Below, piece after piece: positions 1-10,626 of a DNA stretch of 64,000 nucleotides; the first letter of the stretch is position 1, and every line of letters begins with the position of its first letter. The notes below the pieces were generated by a model, which was not told the origin of the DNA, did no database searches, and worked only from the letters and a program-made list of their open reading frames with translations. This DNA comes from Diphasiastrum complanatum (Eukaryota > Streptophyta > Lycopodiopsida > Lycopodiales > Lycopodiaceae), in the NCBI GenBank assembly GCA_029204225.1, contig CM055092.1, positions 98,960,912 to 99,024,911 of the forward strand, read 5' to 3'. A program made the translations under genes and the position numbers.

Positions 1-152
1 AAATTTGCCTTGAAATCAAGAACTTTGGAGTGTACTTGCATCTACCAAAATTTGAATGGTTGGTGTTTCTCCAAGGTAGATCCGAATCAAGTGCTTGATT
101 GCTTGTTGGAAAGCAACTGGTAAATGTAGTTTCTAGTGCAATTGATTTCAAG

Positions 153-521
153 TCAATTGGATGTGCCTCTAAGTGATGTAGGTAGGGCACCTAACCTATG
201 TAGACACATCAATTTAAGCTCACTTCTTGCTTTTTGATCCAAAAACACAAGGGAAAGCTTGCCAATATTGTCTATTTGAGATCTAGACAATTTTTTGAGG
301 TCATAGCCACATAGTTTCATGCAATACAATTGTATTTGAGTCATTTGTGAATGTTTTTGAGTGCTTTTGAGTGCTTGAGTCAAGTTGACCCAAACTTTGT
401 CCATGCTCCATCTTGGGATGAGAGTTTGATCTAGTCTGAGAGAGATTGGTAGAGCTAGTGAGATGGGTCTCACACCAAGTCTCATATTGGAGTTAGTAGT
501 GCACCTTTTAATGATCCATTA
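153..521. other. Leader region of copia B (left copy)
   Basis: Non-coding leader between the primer-binding site, which should lie about 40 bases left of the window, and the copia B gag at 522. The mirror copy at 56,291-56,800 leads to a visible primer-binding site at 56,849. The antisense reading frame at 153-485 recurs at 56,326-56,658, but nothing in it is recognisable and I treat it as chance. Confidence 0.5.
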
Positions 522-1295
522 TTGAGAGAGAAGCAACACCTTCTGATCCATTACAAGACATCATTTGCACTTTTCATGGCTTCCATAGGTTCCTTCCTAT
601 TAATGTCAAGTGAGAGATTGAACACCTCCAATTATGACATTTGGAAGGTGAGGATGGACTCCATTTTGGTGCCCCAAGATGTGATGGAGATTGTGCTAGG
701 ACTTGAGGAGGAGTCTCAAGAGCTCCAAGAGGTCCAAAAGTACAAGAAAAGGGCTAGGATGTCCCTACATATCATAAAGATGAATGTTTCCAATGAAGTG
801 TTGTGGGAGATTGGCTCATGCACCTCATCCAAGGAGGCTTGGGACACATTGGAATCCCTCTATGAAAAGAACACATTGAAGGATGATGGAGAGGTGAAAG
901 CTCACTTCAAGAAGGACAAGCCAAGAGGAAGGGTCGAAGAGCAACATCAACATTTCAAGAAGGACAAATCAAAGGAGGAGAGTGATGAGGAGTCATCACA
1001 AAAAAGTTGCAAATCCAACAAGAAGTGCTACTTTTGTGGTAAGAATGGGTATTTTGCTTCTAATTGTTTCAAGAAGAAAGAGTTTAAGAGGGATGGTGAT
1101 GTGGTAGCAAGTGAGACTAGATGTGGTAATATTTCAAGATTGATGTTAATCCTTGTGGACGTGTGGCCAAGAGGAGCTTGGATCATCTCAAGGAGGAGAA
1201 GGCAAGTAATCTACCTCAACCTATGTTCCAAGATGGTGAGGCTCATGAAGATGGTGCTTTGGCAAAAACACATGGAGATTTATTATTTCATGTGA
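522..1295 (+). pseudogene. Copia B gag remnant (left copy)
   Basis: Gag polyprotein N-terminus of a decayed Ty1/copia element. The N-terminal part (SSERLNTSNYDIWKVRMDS) resembles the gag of the young copia A family in this window (SSERLSSSNYSTWKVRMES). After about residue 115 the family sequence jumps straight to a lysine-rich stretch, so the middle of gag is deleted. A zinc knuckle follows, CYFCGKNGYFASNC, in which the expected histidine is tyrosine, so metal binding is doubtful. After the knuckle the frame runs into unrelated residues and stops. The mirror copy is at 55,517-56,290 on the minus strand, where one stop splits the frame. The deletion predates the inverted duplication because both copies have it. 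Confidence 0.8.
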
Positions 1296-1944
1296 CTTAT
1301 TAGCTAAAGACTTCAATTGGAGGTATCTCCTATCAAAGGTGCTTGATATGAAGATTGCAATAGTTGATACGTTGGGGATCTTTAGAGCCATATGCTTTGT
1401 CAACATTCATTTGAAAGTAAGGAATAAGGAGGATCTAATCTCAATCTAGAGGATGATGGTAGGATTTTCAAATCTACCAAAAATCCAAGTGTATGGTGGA
1501 GATTTGCCAAGGCTTGAGGAGGAGGCTTTTCAACACATGGTTTTATGGAGATATTCAAGAGTCGAGGCCGAGTCTATGTGGCTCACTTTTCATGGCAAAG
1601 AGGGGCAAGTTTCAGGTGGTATCTACTCCAACATTCTCACTTATGCTTCTCTTCCATTATTTGATATACCATCTTGGTTTATTGAGATTTCTACATCTCA
1701 AAGTTCAAGTCAGACAATACTAGTTTTGTATGATGCCTATTATATGGAAATATTTCTTGTCATTGATGGCTTAGATATGTTTCCAAATCATTTTGAAAGC
1801 AAGTGGTTGTCTCATCAAATGTATGCTCTTGGATCTAGTAAGAGCAAGAATGAGTTTGTTACTCATAGTGTGAAAAATCATGTTTTTACATGTTTTGAGG
1901 CAATTCGTAAACTTCTCTTGAGATTAAGTGAAACATCCTTGTAG
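1296..1944 (+). pseudogene. Copia B pol remnant (post-integrase piece)
   Basis: Reading from about 1,307, the frame resembles the segment that follows integrase in copia A: ICFVNI...NKEDLIS aligns with CTCFVNI...TKEDPSS, then MMVGFSNLPKIQVY aligns with GVFVGYSEVSKAYKVY. Protease, gag-pre-integrase and integrase are therefore missing between gag and this piece. The rest, to 1,944, is an open frame of about 160 codons with no family I recognise. The mirror copy at 54,901-55,359 (minus) is nearly identical. Assignment of the first third is fair; the remainder is unassigned. Confidence 0.55.
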
Positions 1945-3330
1945 TCTAGGTCGAATTTTAACTCAGGGTCAAATACTGGCTCGAGTGAAATTTGAATTCT
2001 TCTTCATCATTCCAGCCAAAGCAGAACCTGTTCTACGAATATTGTAAGAGGATTGGCCATCTCATCAAGAATTGCAGAATACTCAAGTACAACAATGAAA
2101 AGAAGATGCAGTCCCAACAACAAGCAAATGCTGCTTCAACCAGTTACTCGATCTAGCATGAAGAGAAAGATGAAGCTACATTTTTTGACCAAAGTCAAAG
2201 AACAACATGATATCGATTCTTGGTATTTGGACTCAGGTGCAACACAACACATGACTCACGATCAAGACTGGTTCCATGACTACAAGTCATAAACCCATTC
2301 TAGAGTTGTGCAACTTGGAGACAACTCACTCATTCCATTGCGGATGAAGGAACAGTTAGAATCAAATTCCAGAAAGGTGATGTAATGTTTTTGTCCAATG
2401 TTCTTCACATTCCAAATTTGACCAAAAACTTGCTGTTAGTAAGCAAAATTACAGATTCAGGTCAGAGGGTTGAATTTGATAGACAAGGCTGCACTATTCT
2501 TGACAAATTCAAAAAAATTTTGCTTTTAGTAGAAGATGTGGCAATTTGCACAAACTTAGTCACTCCTATTCTACAAGTAGTCAAGCTCTCTTTACTACTA
2601 CTTCTGATACAAATGATATGTCATAGATTAGGCCATTTAAATTCTAGTTGTAATCAGCAAATGTTAAAACAAAACTTAGTACAAAATTTACCCTTCATTA
2701 GCAAATCCAATACTCCATGTAAAAGCTGTATTTCCAGCAAGCATGTTAGAAGTTCAATCATTTCAGATCCAGAATGTATTTTTTAAAATTTGCTAGATCT
2801 TGTACACATGGACATTTGTGGTCCTATGTAGACTAGTTCCACAAGAGGAGCTGTCTATTTGTTGACTATTATTGATGACTTCGCTCAAAGGACTGTAACA
2901 TATTTCTTGAAGAACAAATCCAATACTCTCAAGTTCTTCATGCAGTTCAAGGCATCATCAGAAAAATCGACCCAGAGAAGAATCAAAGCTTTTACACTCA
3001 GATGTAGAGGGAGTATTTATCTCCAACAAACTCGAAGACTTCTACAAGGCAACCGTGATATGCATCTCTTCCAAAGAAGTTCTGGGCAGAAGCTGTTACT
3101 ACAACAGCCTACCTTCAAAATCGATCCATTTCATAGGCCCTGAATGGCAAGACACTTTATCAGGTGTGGACAAGATCGAAGCCATTACTCAACCATATCA
3201 GAGTGTTTGGATGTTTCCCTTTCAGTCAGATCACTACTTGTGAATCTCAAGGGAGGGTTACTTACAATCTTTAGGATCTTGAACTTACTAACTTTACTTT
3301 TACATAAAACAAGTCTTGAAAAAACTTAAA
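1945..3330 (+). pseudogene. Copia C gag knuckle, protease and integrase remnant (left copy)
   Basis: A second, different copia element in pieces. In order: a zinc knuckle near 2,035-2,075 (YCKRIGHLIKNC, first cysteine lost); the protease region around 2,217-2,290 with WYLDSGATQHMTHD, where DSGA is the aspartic protease active site; the gag-pre-integrase region at 2,385-2,790 (VLHIPNLTKNLL and a CKSC zinc pair); and the start of the integrase core at about 2,800-3,140 (DICGPM..., LLTIIDDFAQRTVTYFLKNK). Many stops and frameshifts interrupt it. Reverse transcriptase does not follow. A likely RT/RNase H continuation of this family survives only in the right arm at 44,190-44,900. Confidence 0.8.
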
Positions 3331-3734
3331 TGAAATAAAATTAAACTTGAAATAATAAATCCAAAATTCATTCACAAAATCATTCACATGCAACAAAAGC
3401 ATCTAGATTTGTTGCTTTCCTAGAGTAATTTAGTTTTTTTTTCTTGTTTGTGGATTAATGTAGGAACCAACATTCAAGTAAACTAAATAGGCTAGAAATG
3501 TGGTATAAATCTTGCATATCCTCCAACATTCTAGTTTTTGATGTTCTTGGGATGTTCAAGAATCAAAACATTGATTGGTTTCTTGATTTTTGGACTTCTT
3601 AAATGTTGTAGATTAGTTCTTGTTTTAGCTTTGTGGATTAATGCAAGTGTAGCTCAGTTTTAGTAAAGTGTAGGATCTGATTCAGTTCGTTTTTAGAGTA
3701 GGTAGCTGTAGAATCAATTGAATGTTCATTTGGG
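3331..3734. other. AT-rich stretch, no gene seen
   Basis: No coding signal. It contains two imperfect copies of a short phrase (wording like 'ttgtggattaatg', near 3,450 and 3,630). The same stretch is mirrored at about 52,985-53,396. Probably a non-coding part of a decayed element. Confidence 0.4.
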
Positions 3735-4142
3735 CTACATGCTGATTTGTAAATGAATGCTCATGGCTTGCATCTCTGTTTGAATGTGAGTGTTTTCAAG
3801 AGAGAACGACCTTGAGTTGTACTCTGACATGCAGGACATAATACTACAAAGATATTCAGTCAGTTTCTGCTTGGCCTGGGCATTGTAACAAATAAGAAAA
3901 TAGCCAAGTAATGCCCAAACGAGTCTGGTAATAGACAAGAAATAGTTCTGAAGAAAAAACAAAGAAATAACCAACAGATCCTCTAGAGTAGGGGATCTGT
4001 CAACATTTGACACTGTTGCCACTTGAACTCCAATGCATTCTACATCCCGAAGAACTGCAACATTGTCCACGCTCAGATCCATGCAAACAAACTCCCAATC
4101 TCTCGCCACATATGGGTTTCTACAAACTAGACATAGCCACAT
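3735..4142 (-). CDS. Unrecognised 135-codon ORF (left copy)
   Basis: Open frame starting MWLCLVCRN with a hydrophobic stretch in the middle (LLVISLFFLQNYFLS...LVWALLGYFLICY) that could be a membrane segment. No family recognised. The mirror copy at 52,583-52,978 (plus) is also open but shows about a dozen amino-acid changes in 131 residues. That is more than the surrounding DNA divergence would suggest if the protein were conserved, so it may be a chance frame inside an LTR or leader. Part of it (about 3,880-4,000) recurs a third time at 44,930-45,040. The empty target site for copia A2 lies just beyond its start. Confidence 0.25.
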   Translation of the reverse strand: MWLCLVCRNPYVARDWEFVCMDLSVDNVAVLRDVECIGVQVATVSNVDRSPTLEDLLVISLFFLQNYFLSITRLVWALLGYFLICYNAQAKQKLTEYLCSIMSCMSEYNSRSFSLENTHIQTEMQAMSIHLQISM

Positions 4143-4146
4143 ATAT
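4142..4146. other. Empty target site matching copia A2 insertion
   Basis: The five bases TATAT here, with flanks GCCACA and GGCTACATC, are the reverse complement of the site where copia A2 inserted in the right arm (ATATA at 46,142-46,146 and 52,579-52,583). The left arm keeps the uninterrupted pre-insertion state. Confidence 0.9.
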
Positions 4147-4289
4147 GGCTACATCATTGCCCATATCCACTGACTGATACACTCACAAATTTGTTGGCTA
4201 CCTCATTGTTAGCAAATGCACTAACAGAGCTAGATTTCCTTCAACACAAGCTCATGCTCCTCCCGTCCCCTCACACTTCCATTCTCAAC

Positions 4290-5220
4290 TGAAGCCCTTC
4301 AGTGAATCTCAACCGAAGCACCTGTATCAAATCTCAACCGGAGTGATCTATTAAATCTCAACTGACACACTCTGTCAAATCTCAACCAATGCACTCTGTT
4401 AAATCTCAACCAGAGCCCATTGCTCAATTCTCAACCGGAGCGCTCGTTCAAATCTCAACCAAAGAGATTCTATCACGTCTCAACTGATGGGGTTCCTCAC
4501 CATTGCAACCATACCACCTTCCACCTCTATCCACCATTGAACCGCAACAGTCGCATTCCAGCACAAATGGATCACCTTCCACCTCCATCTGTCATTGAAT
4601 CGCATAAGACCTCATTCCATCGCAAATGGATCACCTTCCACCTCCATCTGTCGCGACCGCATTCCATCGCAACCATCCGCATTCACCCGTTGCGACCGCA
4701 TTCCATCCCAACCGACCACATACACCCATTGCGACTGCATTCCATCCCAACCAAGCCCATACACCCGTTGCGACTGCATTCCATCCCAACTGACCGCATT
4801 CAACTGTTACCCCGTATTCCTCCCAGATAGACCTCCACGCTCACCCCCTAAAGCCCCACACTGCTTCAGCTGCCCTTCATGCTCCATTCCCTTCAAATCT
4901 CAACCGATGGCCAGTGTTAAATCTCAACCGACAGCTAGAGCTAAATCTCAACTGACAGCCAGTGTCAAATCTCAACCGACGGCCAGTGTCAAATCTCAAC
5001 CGATGGCCAGTGTTAAATCTCAACCAACAGCCAGTGTCAAATCTCAACCGACGGCCACTGTCAACCTCTTAACCGGAGCCTTGACAGCCAGTGTCAAATC
5101 TCAACCGACGGCCACTGTCAACCTCTTAACTGGAGCCCACTGTTGAAATCTCTACCAAAGAGAATGTATCAAATCTCAACCAAAGAGATTCTATCAAATC
5201 TCAACCGAAGGGGTCCCCCA
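4290..5220. repeat. Tandem repeats with AAATCTCAACCG core (left arm)
   Basis: Short repeats built on AAATCTCAACCG. The cleanest part, about 4,900-5,130, has 24-base units reading like AAATCTCAACCGACGGCCAG; the flanks are looser. An internal block at 4,590-4,800 repeats a related phrase around GACCGCATTCCATC. The long open frames across this region are a by-product of the repeats and are not genes. Mirrored at 45,140-46,000. A related array with a G in the core (AAATCTCGACCGG) lies at 17,900-18,370. Confidence 0.85.
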
Positions 5221-5339
5221 CCATCTCAATCGGACCAAATCTAGGCCAGATCACAAAACTTTCAAGCGATATCCCTGATTGCCATTTCGACCGAACTACC
5301 ATGTCCCCCAAGTGACACCGCATTTTGCTTGCATCCGAC

Positions 5340-5790
5340 TCCCTCTATCTCTATTTGCATCTAATACCCTCTGACTTTGTTTGCATCCGACTCCCTCTAT
5401 CTCCATTTGCATCTAATGCCCTCTGACTCTGTTTGCCTCTGATGCCTCTACACTTGTTTTCATCCGACACCCATCTGCATCCCATTTATATTTTTTGAAT
5501 CGATGGTACATCTAATAGCTTGAATCGACGATCTACATCAGACGTTGTTCGGAGTCATATTTGATGATCCACACAAACCGCCAACTACACCACCATAAAT
5601 CATAGCAACTGCAACGAGCCTCCAACTATCGCATTCCACAGCTAATAGGCCACATCTACCCTTGAATCACAAACAGACCACATTCATCCGTAGTCGGAAA
5701 CAAACCACATTCATCTGCAGTCGCATATAAACCGCATTGATCCACACACAGACCACCTTCTCACTGCATCTGCCTTGAATCGCAACAGGT
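5340..5790. repeat. Degenerate short repeats leading into satellite
   Basis: Loose repeats of phrases such as 'ctctgactctgtttgc' and 'catccgac'. This block is absent from the right arm: homology between the arms breaks at about 5,340 (left) and 45,045 (right). No gene. Confidence 0.5.
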
Positions 5791-6830
5791 GGCAAACATC
5801 ATGACCACACTCGCACCACCTTACAACTGCACTCCCACCGCATCACACCATAACAGACTGCACTCGCGTAGCCTTACGACTGCACTCAGGCCACATTCAA
5901 CCACAAACATCATGACCGCACTCACACAGCCTTACGACTGCACTCAAGCCCCATTCAATCGCAAACATCACGACCGTACTTGCACAGCCTTACGACTGCA
6001 CTCAGGCCGCATTCAACCGCAAACATCATGACCACACTCGCACAGCCTTACGATTGCACTCAGGCCGCATTCAATCGCAAACATCATGACAACACTTGCA
6101 CATCCTTACAACTACACTCAAGCTGCATTCAACCGCAAACATCACGACCACACTCGCACCACCTTATGACTGCACTAGCATAGCCTTACGACTGCACTCA
6201 GGCCACATTCAACCACAAACATCACGGCCTCACTCGCACAGCCTTATGACTGCACTCAGGCCGCATTCAACCACAAACATCTCGACCATACTCGTACAGC
6301 CTTACGACTTCACTCAGGCTGCATTCAACCGCAAACATCACGACAACACTCGCATAGCCTTATGACTGCACTTAGGCTGCATTCAACTGCAAACATCATG
6401 ACCACACTCGCACAACCTTATGACTGCACTCAAGCTACATTCAACAGCAAACATCATGACCACTCTCGCACCACCTTACAACTGCACTCAGGCCACATTC
6501 AATTGCAAATATCACAACCACTCGCACAGCCTTACGACTGCACTCAGGCCACAATCAACGACAAACAACACAACCACACTCGCACAGCCTTACAACTGCA
6601 CTCAGGCCGCATTCAACCACAAACATCATGACCGCACTCACACCACCTTATGAATGCACTCAGGCTGCATTCAACCGTAAACATCACGACCGCACTCGCA
6701 CCACCTTATGACTACACTCAGGCCGCATTCAATAGCAAACATCACGACCGCACTCGCACCACCTTACGACTGCACTCAGGATGCATTCAACCGCAAACAT
6801 CACATTACAACCACACTCGCCCCACATTAC
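5790..6830. repeat. 58-bp tandem satellite, about 17 units, left arm only
   Basis: The motif CACTCAGGCCGCATTCAACC, with variants, recurs every 55-59 bases (for example near 5,886, 5,941, 6,000, 6,058, 6,115, 6,195, 6,254, 6,312 and onward to 6,773). About 17 units, diverged by roughly 10-15%. Because 58 is not a multiple of 3, every frame stays open for a while and spurious ORFs of 60-90 codons appear. There are no unique spacers, so it is not CRISPR-like. The right arm lacks it. Confidence 0.9.
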
Positions 6831-7110
6831 GACTGCACCCACCACAAACAGACCACATTCCGCCTTTGAAACGTAGCTAGCGCATTTCGACCGCCCTAAC
6901 ACCGCTTTTCGACTGCCCTTGCACAGCATCCCGACCTTGCGATGCATCCCACCGTCCTTGCACCGCATTCCGCCCTTGCACTGCATCCCAATGCCATAAC
7001 ATCACATTGCCACTGCACCCGCACTCCATGACCACCGCAATAGACCACACCTACACTATAATAAAGATGCTACATAAATAATCTTGCATCTGATGATCTT
7101 AAACCCAATG

Positions 7111-7275
7111 TTGCATCTGACGTTGCATTCTAACCCTACATCCAACAACTTGAATCTGACATTGCATTCCATTTGCATCCCACATTTTTGCATCTGACGT
7201 TGCATTCCAAAGCTACATCCAACAACTTGAATCCAACATTGCATTCCATTGGCCTCCACATTTTTGCATCTGACA
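7111..7275. repeat. 76-77-bp tandem repeat, just over two copies
   Basis: The phrase TTGCATCTGA begins units at 7,111, 7,188 and 7,264. The first two units are complete and the third is truncated. It continues the satellite-like block that is unique to the left arm. Confidence 0.7.
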
Positions 7276-7574
7276 CCACAAAAATTTCCAAAAAAATAAA
7301 ACCCATACCATTAGGAAGCCCTTTTCATATTAAGTCTCCAATTGCCTTCCTTACAAACCCTTAACAAATCCAAAAAACACCAAAAACACCAAAAATTAAA
7401 CCACACCAAAAAAAAAAAAAAACCCACAAAAAAACAAAAATCCAAAAACAGCAGAAACACATACACAACACAAAATAAACACACCAGTACCCAATGGACC
7501 AACAAAAATATCCTAAAATCCCAGGAGATTATCCATACGAGGTAAGCTCCCCTATAGTTGAACAAATCTAACAT

Positions 7575-8830
7575 CATACATTCTACCGAATGCGGTCCCA
7601 ACTCCAAGAGCCATGCACAAACCCATTCGAGGAACAAGAACCTGATAGAGCTGAGTCCTCACGCGCACGACCCCATTTTTATGCTGCTGAACCCTCACAG
7701 GACAGAACCAACATTAATGGTGCTTCTGCTACCCACAGTGCTCATCTTGAGAAATGTACACCCAAGCTAGATCTACCAAAGGTTGACGGTAGTTTGGCCC
7801 CTCAACAATTTTTGCAAATCTTTGAGAATACATGTGATGTGTATGGCAAAACATCTCCCGCTGCTATGGTCCAACTATTTTCGATGACCATGATCGCTAC
7901 AACACGCGATTGGTTTTTCAACCTTGATCATGAAGATAAGATAGACTGGTCAATTCTAAAAGAGTCCTTTATCACACGCTTTAAGCCCTTTCGCTTAATA
8001 GAGAGCCCTTTTGTCAAATTGAGTAAGATCAAGATGGCGAAAGATGAACGTGTATGAGACTATATCGAGCATTTCAAATGCCTCAAAAGTCAAGTACAAG
8101 AACAGCCCTTTGAACAAATGCTCAGCATATGGTTCTTAGTCGGCCTTCCAAGTGGATTAGACTCGAGCTTAAATCTAGTGATGAATATATGAGCCTAAGG
8201 TTAGCTATGTCTGATGCCATCAAAGAAGAAGACGAGGGATCAGATGTTGATGAATCCAGAGAAAGGAGAACACCACGTGCTCTTGTTCATGAGTCAAAGG
8301 CGATCGAGGACACCCGAGATCAACTTTGGAAATCCCAGTTGGAGTTGCTTAATAAGAAACACCAACTACAAATGGAGAAACTCACCAATGAGTTTCAAAC
8401 TACCTTGAAGTCTATCCAAAGCAATATGCCTGGTCATCCAAACACTTCACAGGTACCTTATAGATGAAAACCAATATGGTGCCCACACTTCAGGGCTATG
8501 CATCTTGCTGATGCTTGTCCTTCATATCAACCTATCCACACACATACGGTACATTCTTTGACTTATCTCGAATATCCATATGAAATTCTAGAACCATTAG
8601 TCATACAAGATGGCTATGCCGTTATACAAGGGCCATTGAACAAATGGATGTTTCATCTATGGAAAAACTAGCCACTTCATGGTTGATTGTCCAGTCAAGA
8701 CCAAGTACCATGCTGAGTGTCCCGACTATGTCAGAAAATACAATTCCAAAGACTATCCGAAACAACCAACTAAGATCCTACCTACCTGTCACGTCAGTTA
8801 TGAATCACAATAGGATCCTCACGACAACCA
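7575..8830 (+). pseudogene. Gypsy gag remnant, second family, left arm only
   Basis: Ty3/gypsy-type retrotransposon gag. The frame from about 7,590 contains KLDLPKVDGSLAPQQFLQIF and further on TRDWFFNLDHEDKIDWSILK and FITRFKPF, the usual layout of a plant gypsy gag core. A TGA interrupts at about 8,055, the frame resumes, then shifts near 8,130 into a 112-codon coiled, charged stretch. A zinc-knuckle relic (CFIYGKTSHFMVDC, second cysteine replaced by tyrosine) lies near 8,650-8,700. It is related to, but clearly different from, the gypsy gag at 13,198 and 40,288. No mirror copy exists in the right arm. Confidence 0.75.
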
Positions 8831-10112
8831 CATGGGCACCATAACAACCAACAGTTAACCTTGCTGCTCAATCGAGAAGTTTCTTGTAAACTTCTACAAT
8901 ACTGCACAATACACCAGCTCCATAATGCAAAAAGACAATATGAAATGAGTCCTTGTCGAAAGAAAGCGAAACCGATATTCCATCATCTGCTACAATGTCC
9001 AACCACTAGCAACCTCCACAGAGAATTGACAATTTTTCTCCCCTTATACAACTTGAAATCTATTTGTCTTTCCACATGCTGATAAGATTTCCAATGTGCG
9101 AATACACAATAAATCTAGGATTCAAAAATCAAGATAGAGATTTGGTTCTAAATCTCTTGTTCAGAGAGGTACTCAGGACATAGTACCTCAACCATACCTG
9201 CATCTCAAGCTATATTTTACATCATCTGCTATCAATGATGGTAGATTTTAGTATCACCAACCTTGCCTTGTTTTGACAAGGGCATGTGAGAGTAAATCTC
9301 CTTACTCTACAAACAATGGAATATGGCAATTGTCATTCTCCATAGTGAGAAGATAGAAACTTTTTGGAGCCTCGAGGAGAAAGTCGAGTTTCCTCTCATT
9401 GTATGGTGATTACTTTTGATTCCAATGAAACCCAGCTTTGGAACATCCTAAACACTGCCTACAGGCCATACTACAGCCTCATTTCCACATGTGTGGAGTT
9501 GGATTATAGTTTTTGATCAATGCTCTGATTGTCTCTACTTGTTTTCTATCAAGCTGCTAAACTGGATCTTGTTTTCTAATGACTAGTTTCTGATAGATTG
9601 TTTAACAAGCACACAATCAACCTTGTGGATCATTCAAAGATCCATTTATGGTCCTTAGTACTGTATTTTTCACAAGTTGGTCGCTAAACATTGATAGTGC
9701 TACCTCCTCGGACTTAGTGGCCTTCTCAAGACTCACCTGCCTATCACTCTCTTGCATCCACACTTAGGTAAATTATCAATATTGATAAATGCAAGTTTTT
9801 TTCGACATGTGCCATATAGTTCTCACTCTATAATGTTTGTTTATTTCATTGTTTCTCTTCACCTATTTTGTGTGATTGATTTTTGCATGAGGATATAGCT
9901 ACTGCACGAGAGTCTTCTATAGAGCATCTCCAAAACACATTTTCATTCATCTATCCATCTTCAGATCCCCTTGTATAGCAGCTTAGGACTTTTGAGAAAT
10001 ATGAGAAACCCATGTCAAGTTAGAGTTGATTCCTACATCTCATTGCCATATTAATCTTTGAGTCAACTTCAGCAAGATCAAAATAAATTTAGTTAAAATT
10101 TGTTCAATTTCG
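8831..10112. other. Unassigned left-only DNA
   Basis: No gene, tandem repeat or recognisable domain seen on either strand. It lies between the gypsy gag remnant and the point (about 10,113) where homology to the right arm resumes. It could be further decayed element sequence. Confidence 0.4.
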
Positions 10113-10626
10113 AGAGTCGTCAAACCTGTTCGGTATAGATCGGTTCTAATTTTTCTGACCCTGAAAAAATACGAGCCTTTGTATATTTTTTGACCCTTTA
10201 TATATTTTTTGACCCTTTGTATAAATCAGACCCTTTATAATATTCCGACACTTTGTACTGTCAACTCAAAAATCTGACCCACGTCGCGACGTTGACAGTC
10301 TGCCTACTTCTATACATAACTCTTTGGGAAAAAGGACGGCTCTCTACTGTAGGACAAATGTAGTTAATCAAGTAGATTAATGGTAGCTTTTAATGTACTA
10401 ATCATCTGACTTCCATTCATCAAGAAAGATCTACTGGAGTCAGCTCTCTGATCAGGTTATTATCTTGTAGGCGTTCTATTGTAATTAGTTAGGTTAAGTT
10501 TTTGAATCAGTTAGTTAGCCATCAACGAACTCACCTAAAGACTTATTAGCGCCCACTGATTTGCACTAGCTTCAAGCTCTTGTACTAAGTGTCAATTATT
10601 ATCAGAGTGCATTTTTTGTTTCTACA
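10113..10626. repeat. Short 'gaccctttgtat' repeats and flanking non-coding DNA
   Basis: About 10,150-10,250 repeats a phrase of the type GACCCTTTGTATATTTTT three to four times. The rest is non-coding and matches 43,400-43,920 in the right arm. It follows the integrase end of the gypsy element in both arms, so it may be that element's 3' region or an older LTR. Confidence 0.45.

Noticed and set aside
4595-5146. A 183-codon frame in the tandem array
   Set aside because: Translation of the 24-base repeat (a multiple of three keeps the frame open); no other coding evidence.
5790-6830. CRISPR-like spacing of repeats
   Set aside because: Repeats are contiguous with no unique spacers, the units are diverged, and the context is a plant genome.
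5789-6880. Several overlapping 60-90-codon frames rich in His/Thr
   Set aside because: They arise from the 58-bp satellite, appear in all frames and have no domain.
7311-7637. A 108-codon hydrophobic minus-strand frame
   Set aside because: Reverse complement of an A-rich stretch; the Phe/Leu richness comes from poly-T, not from a membrane protein.
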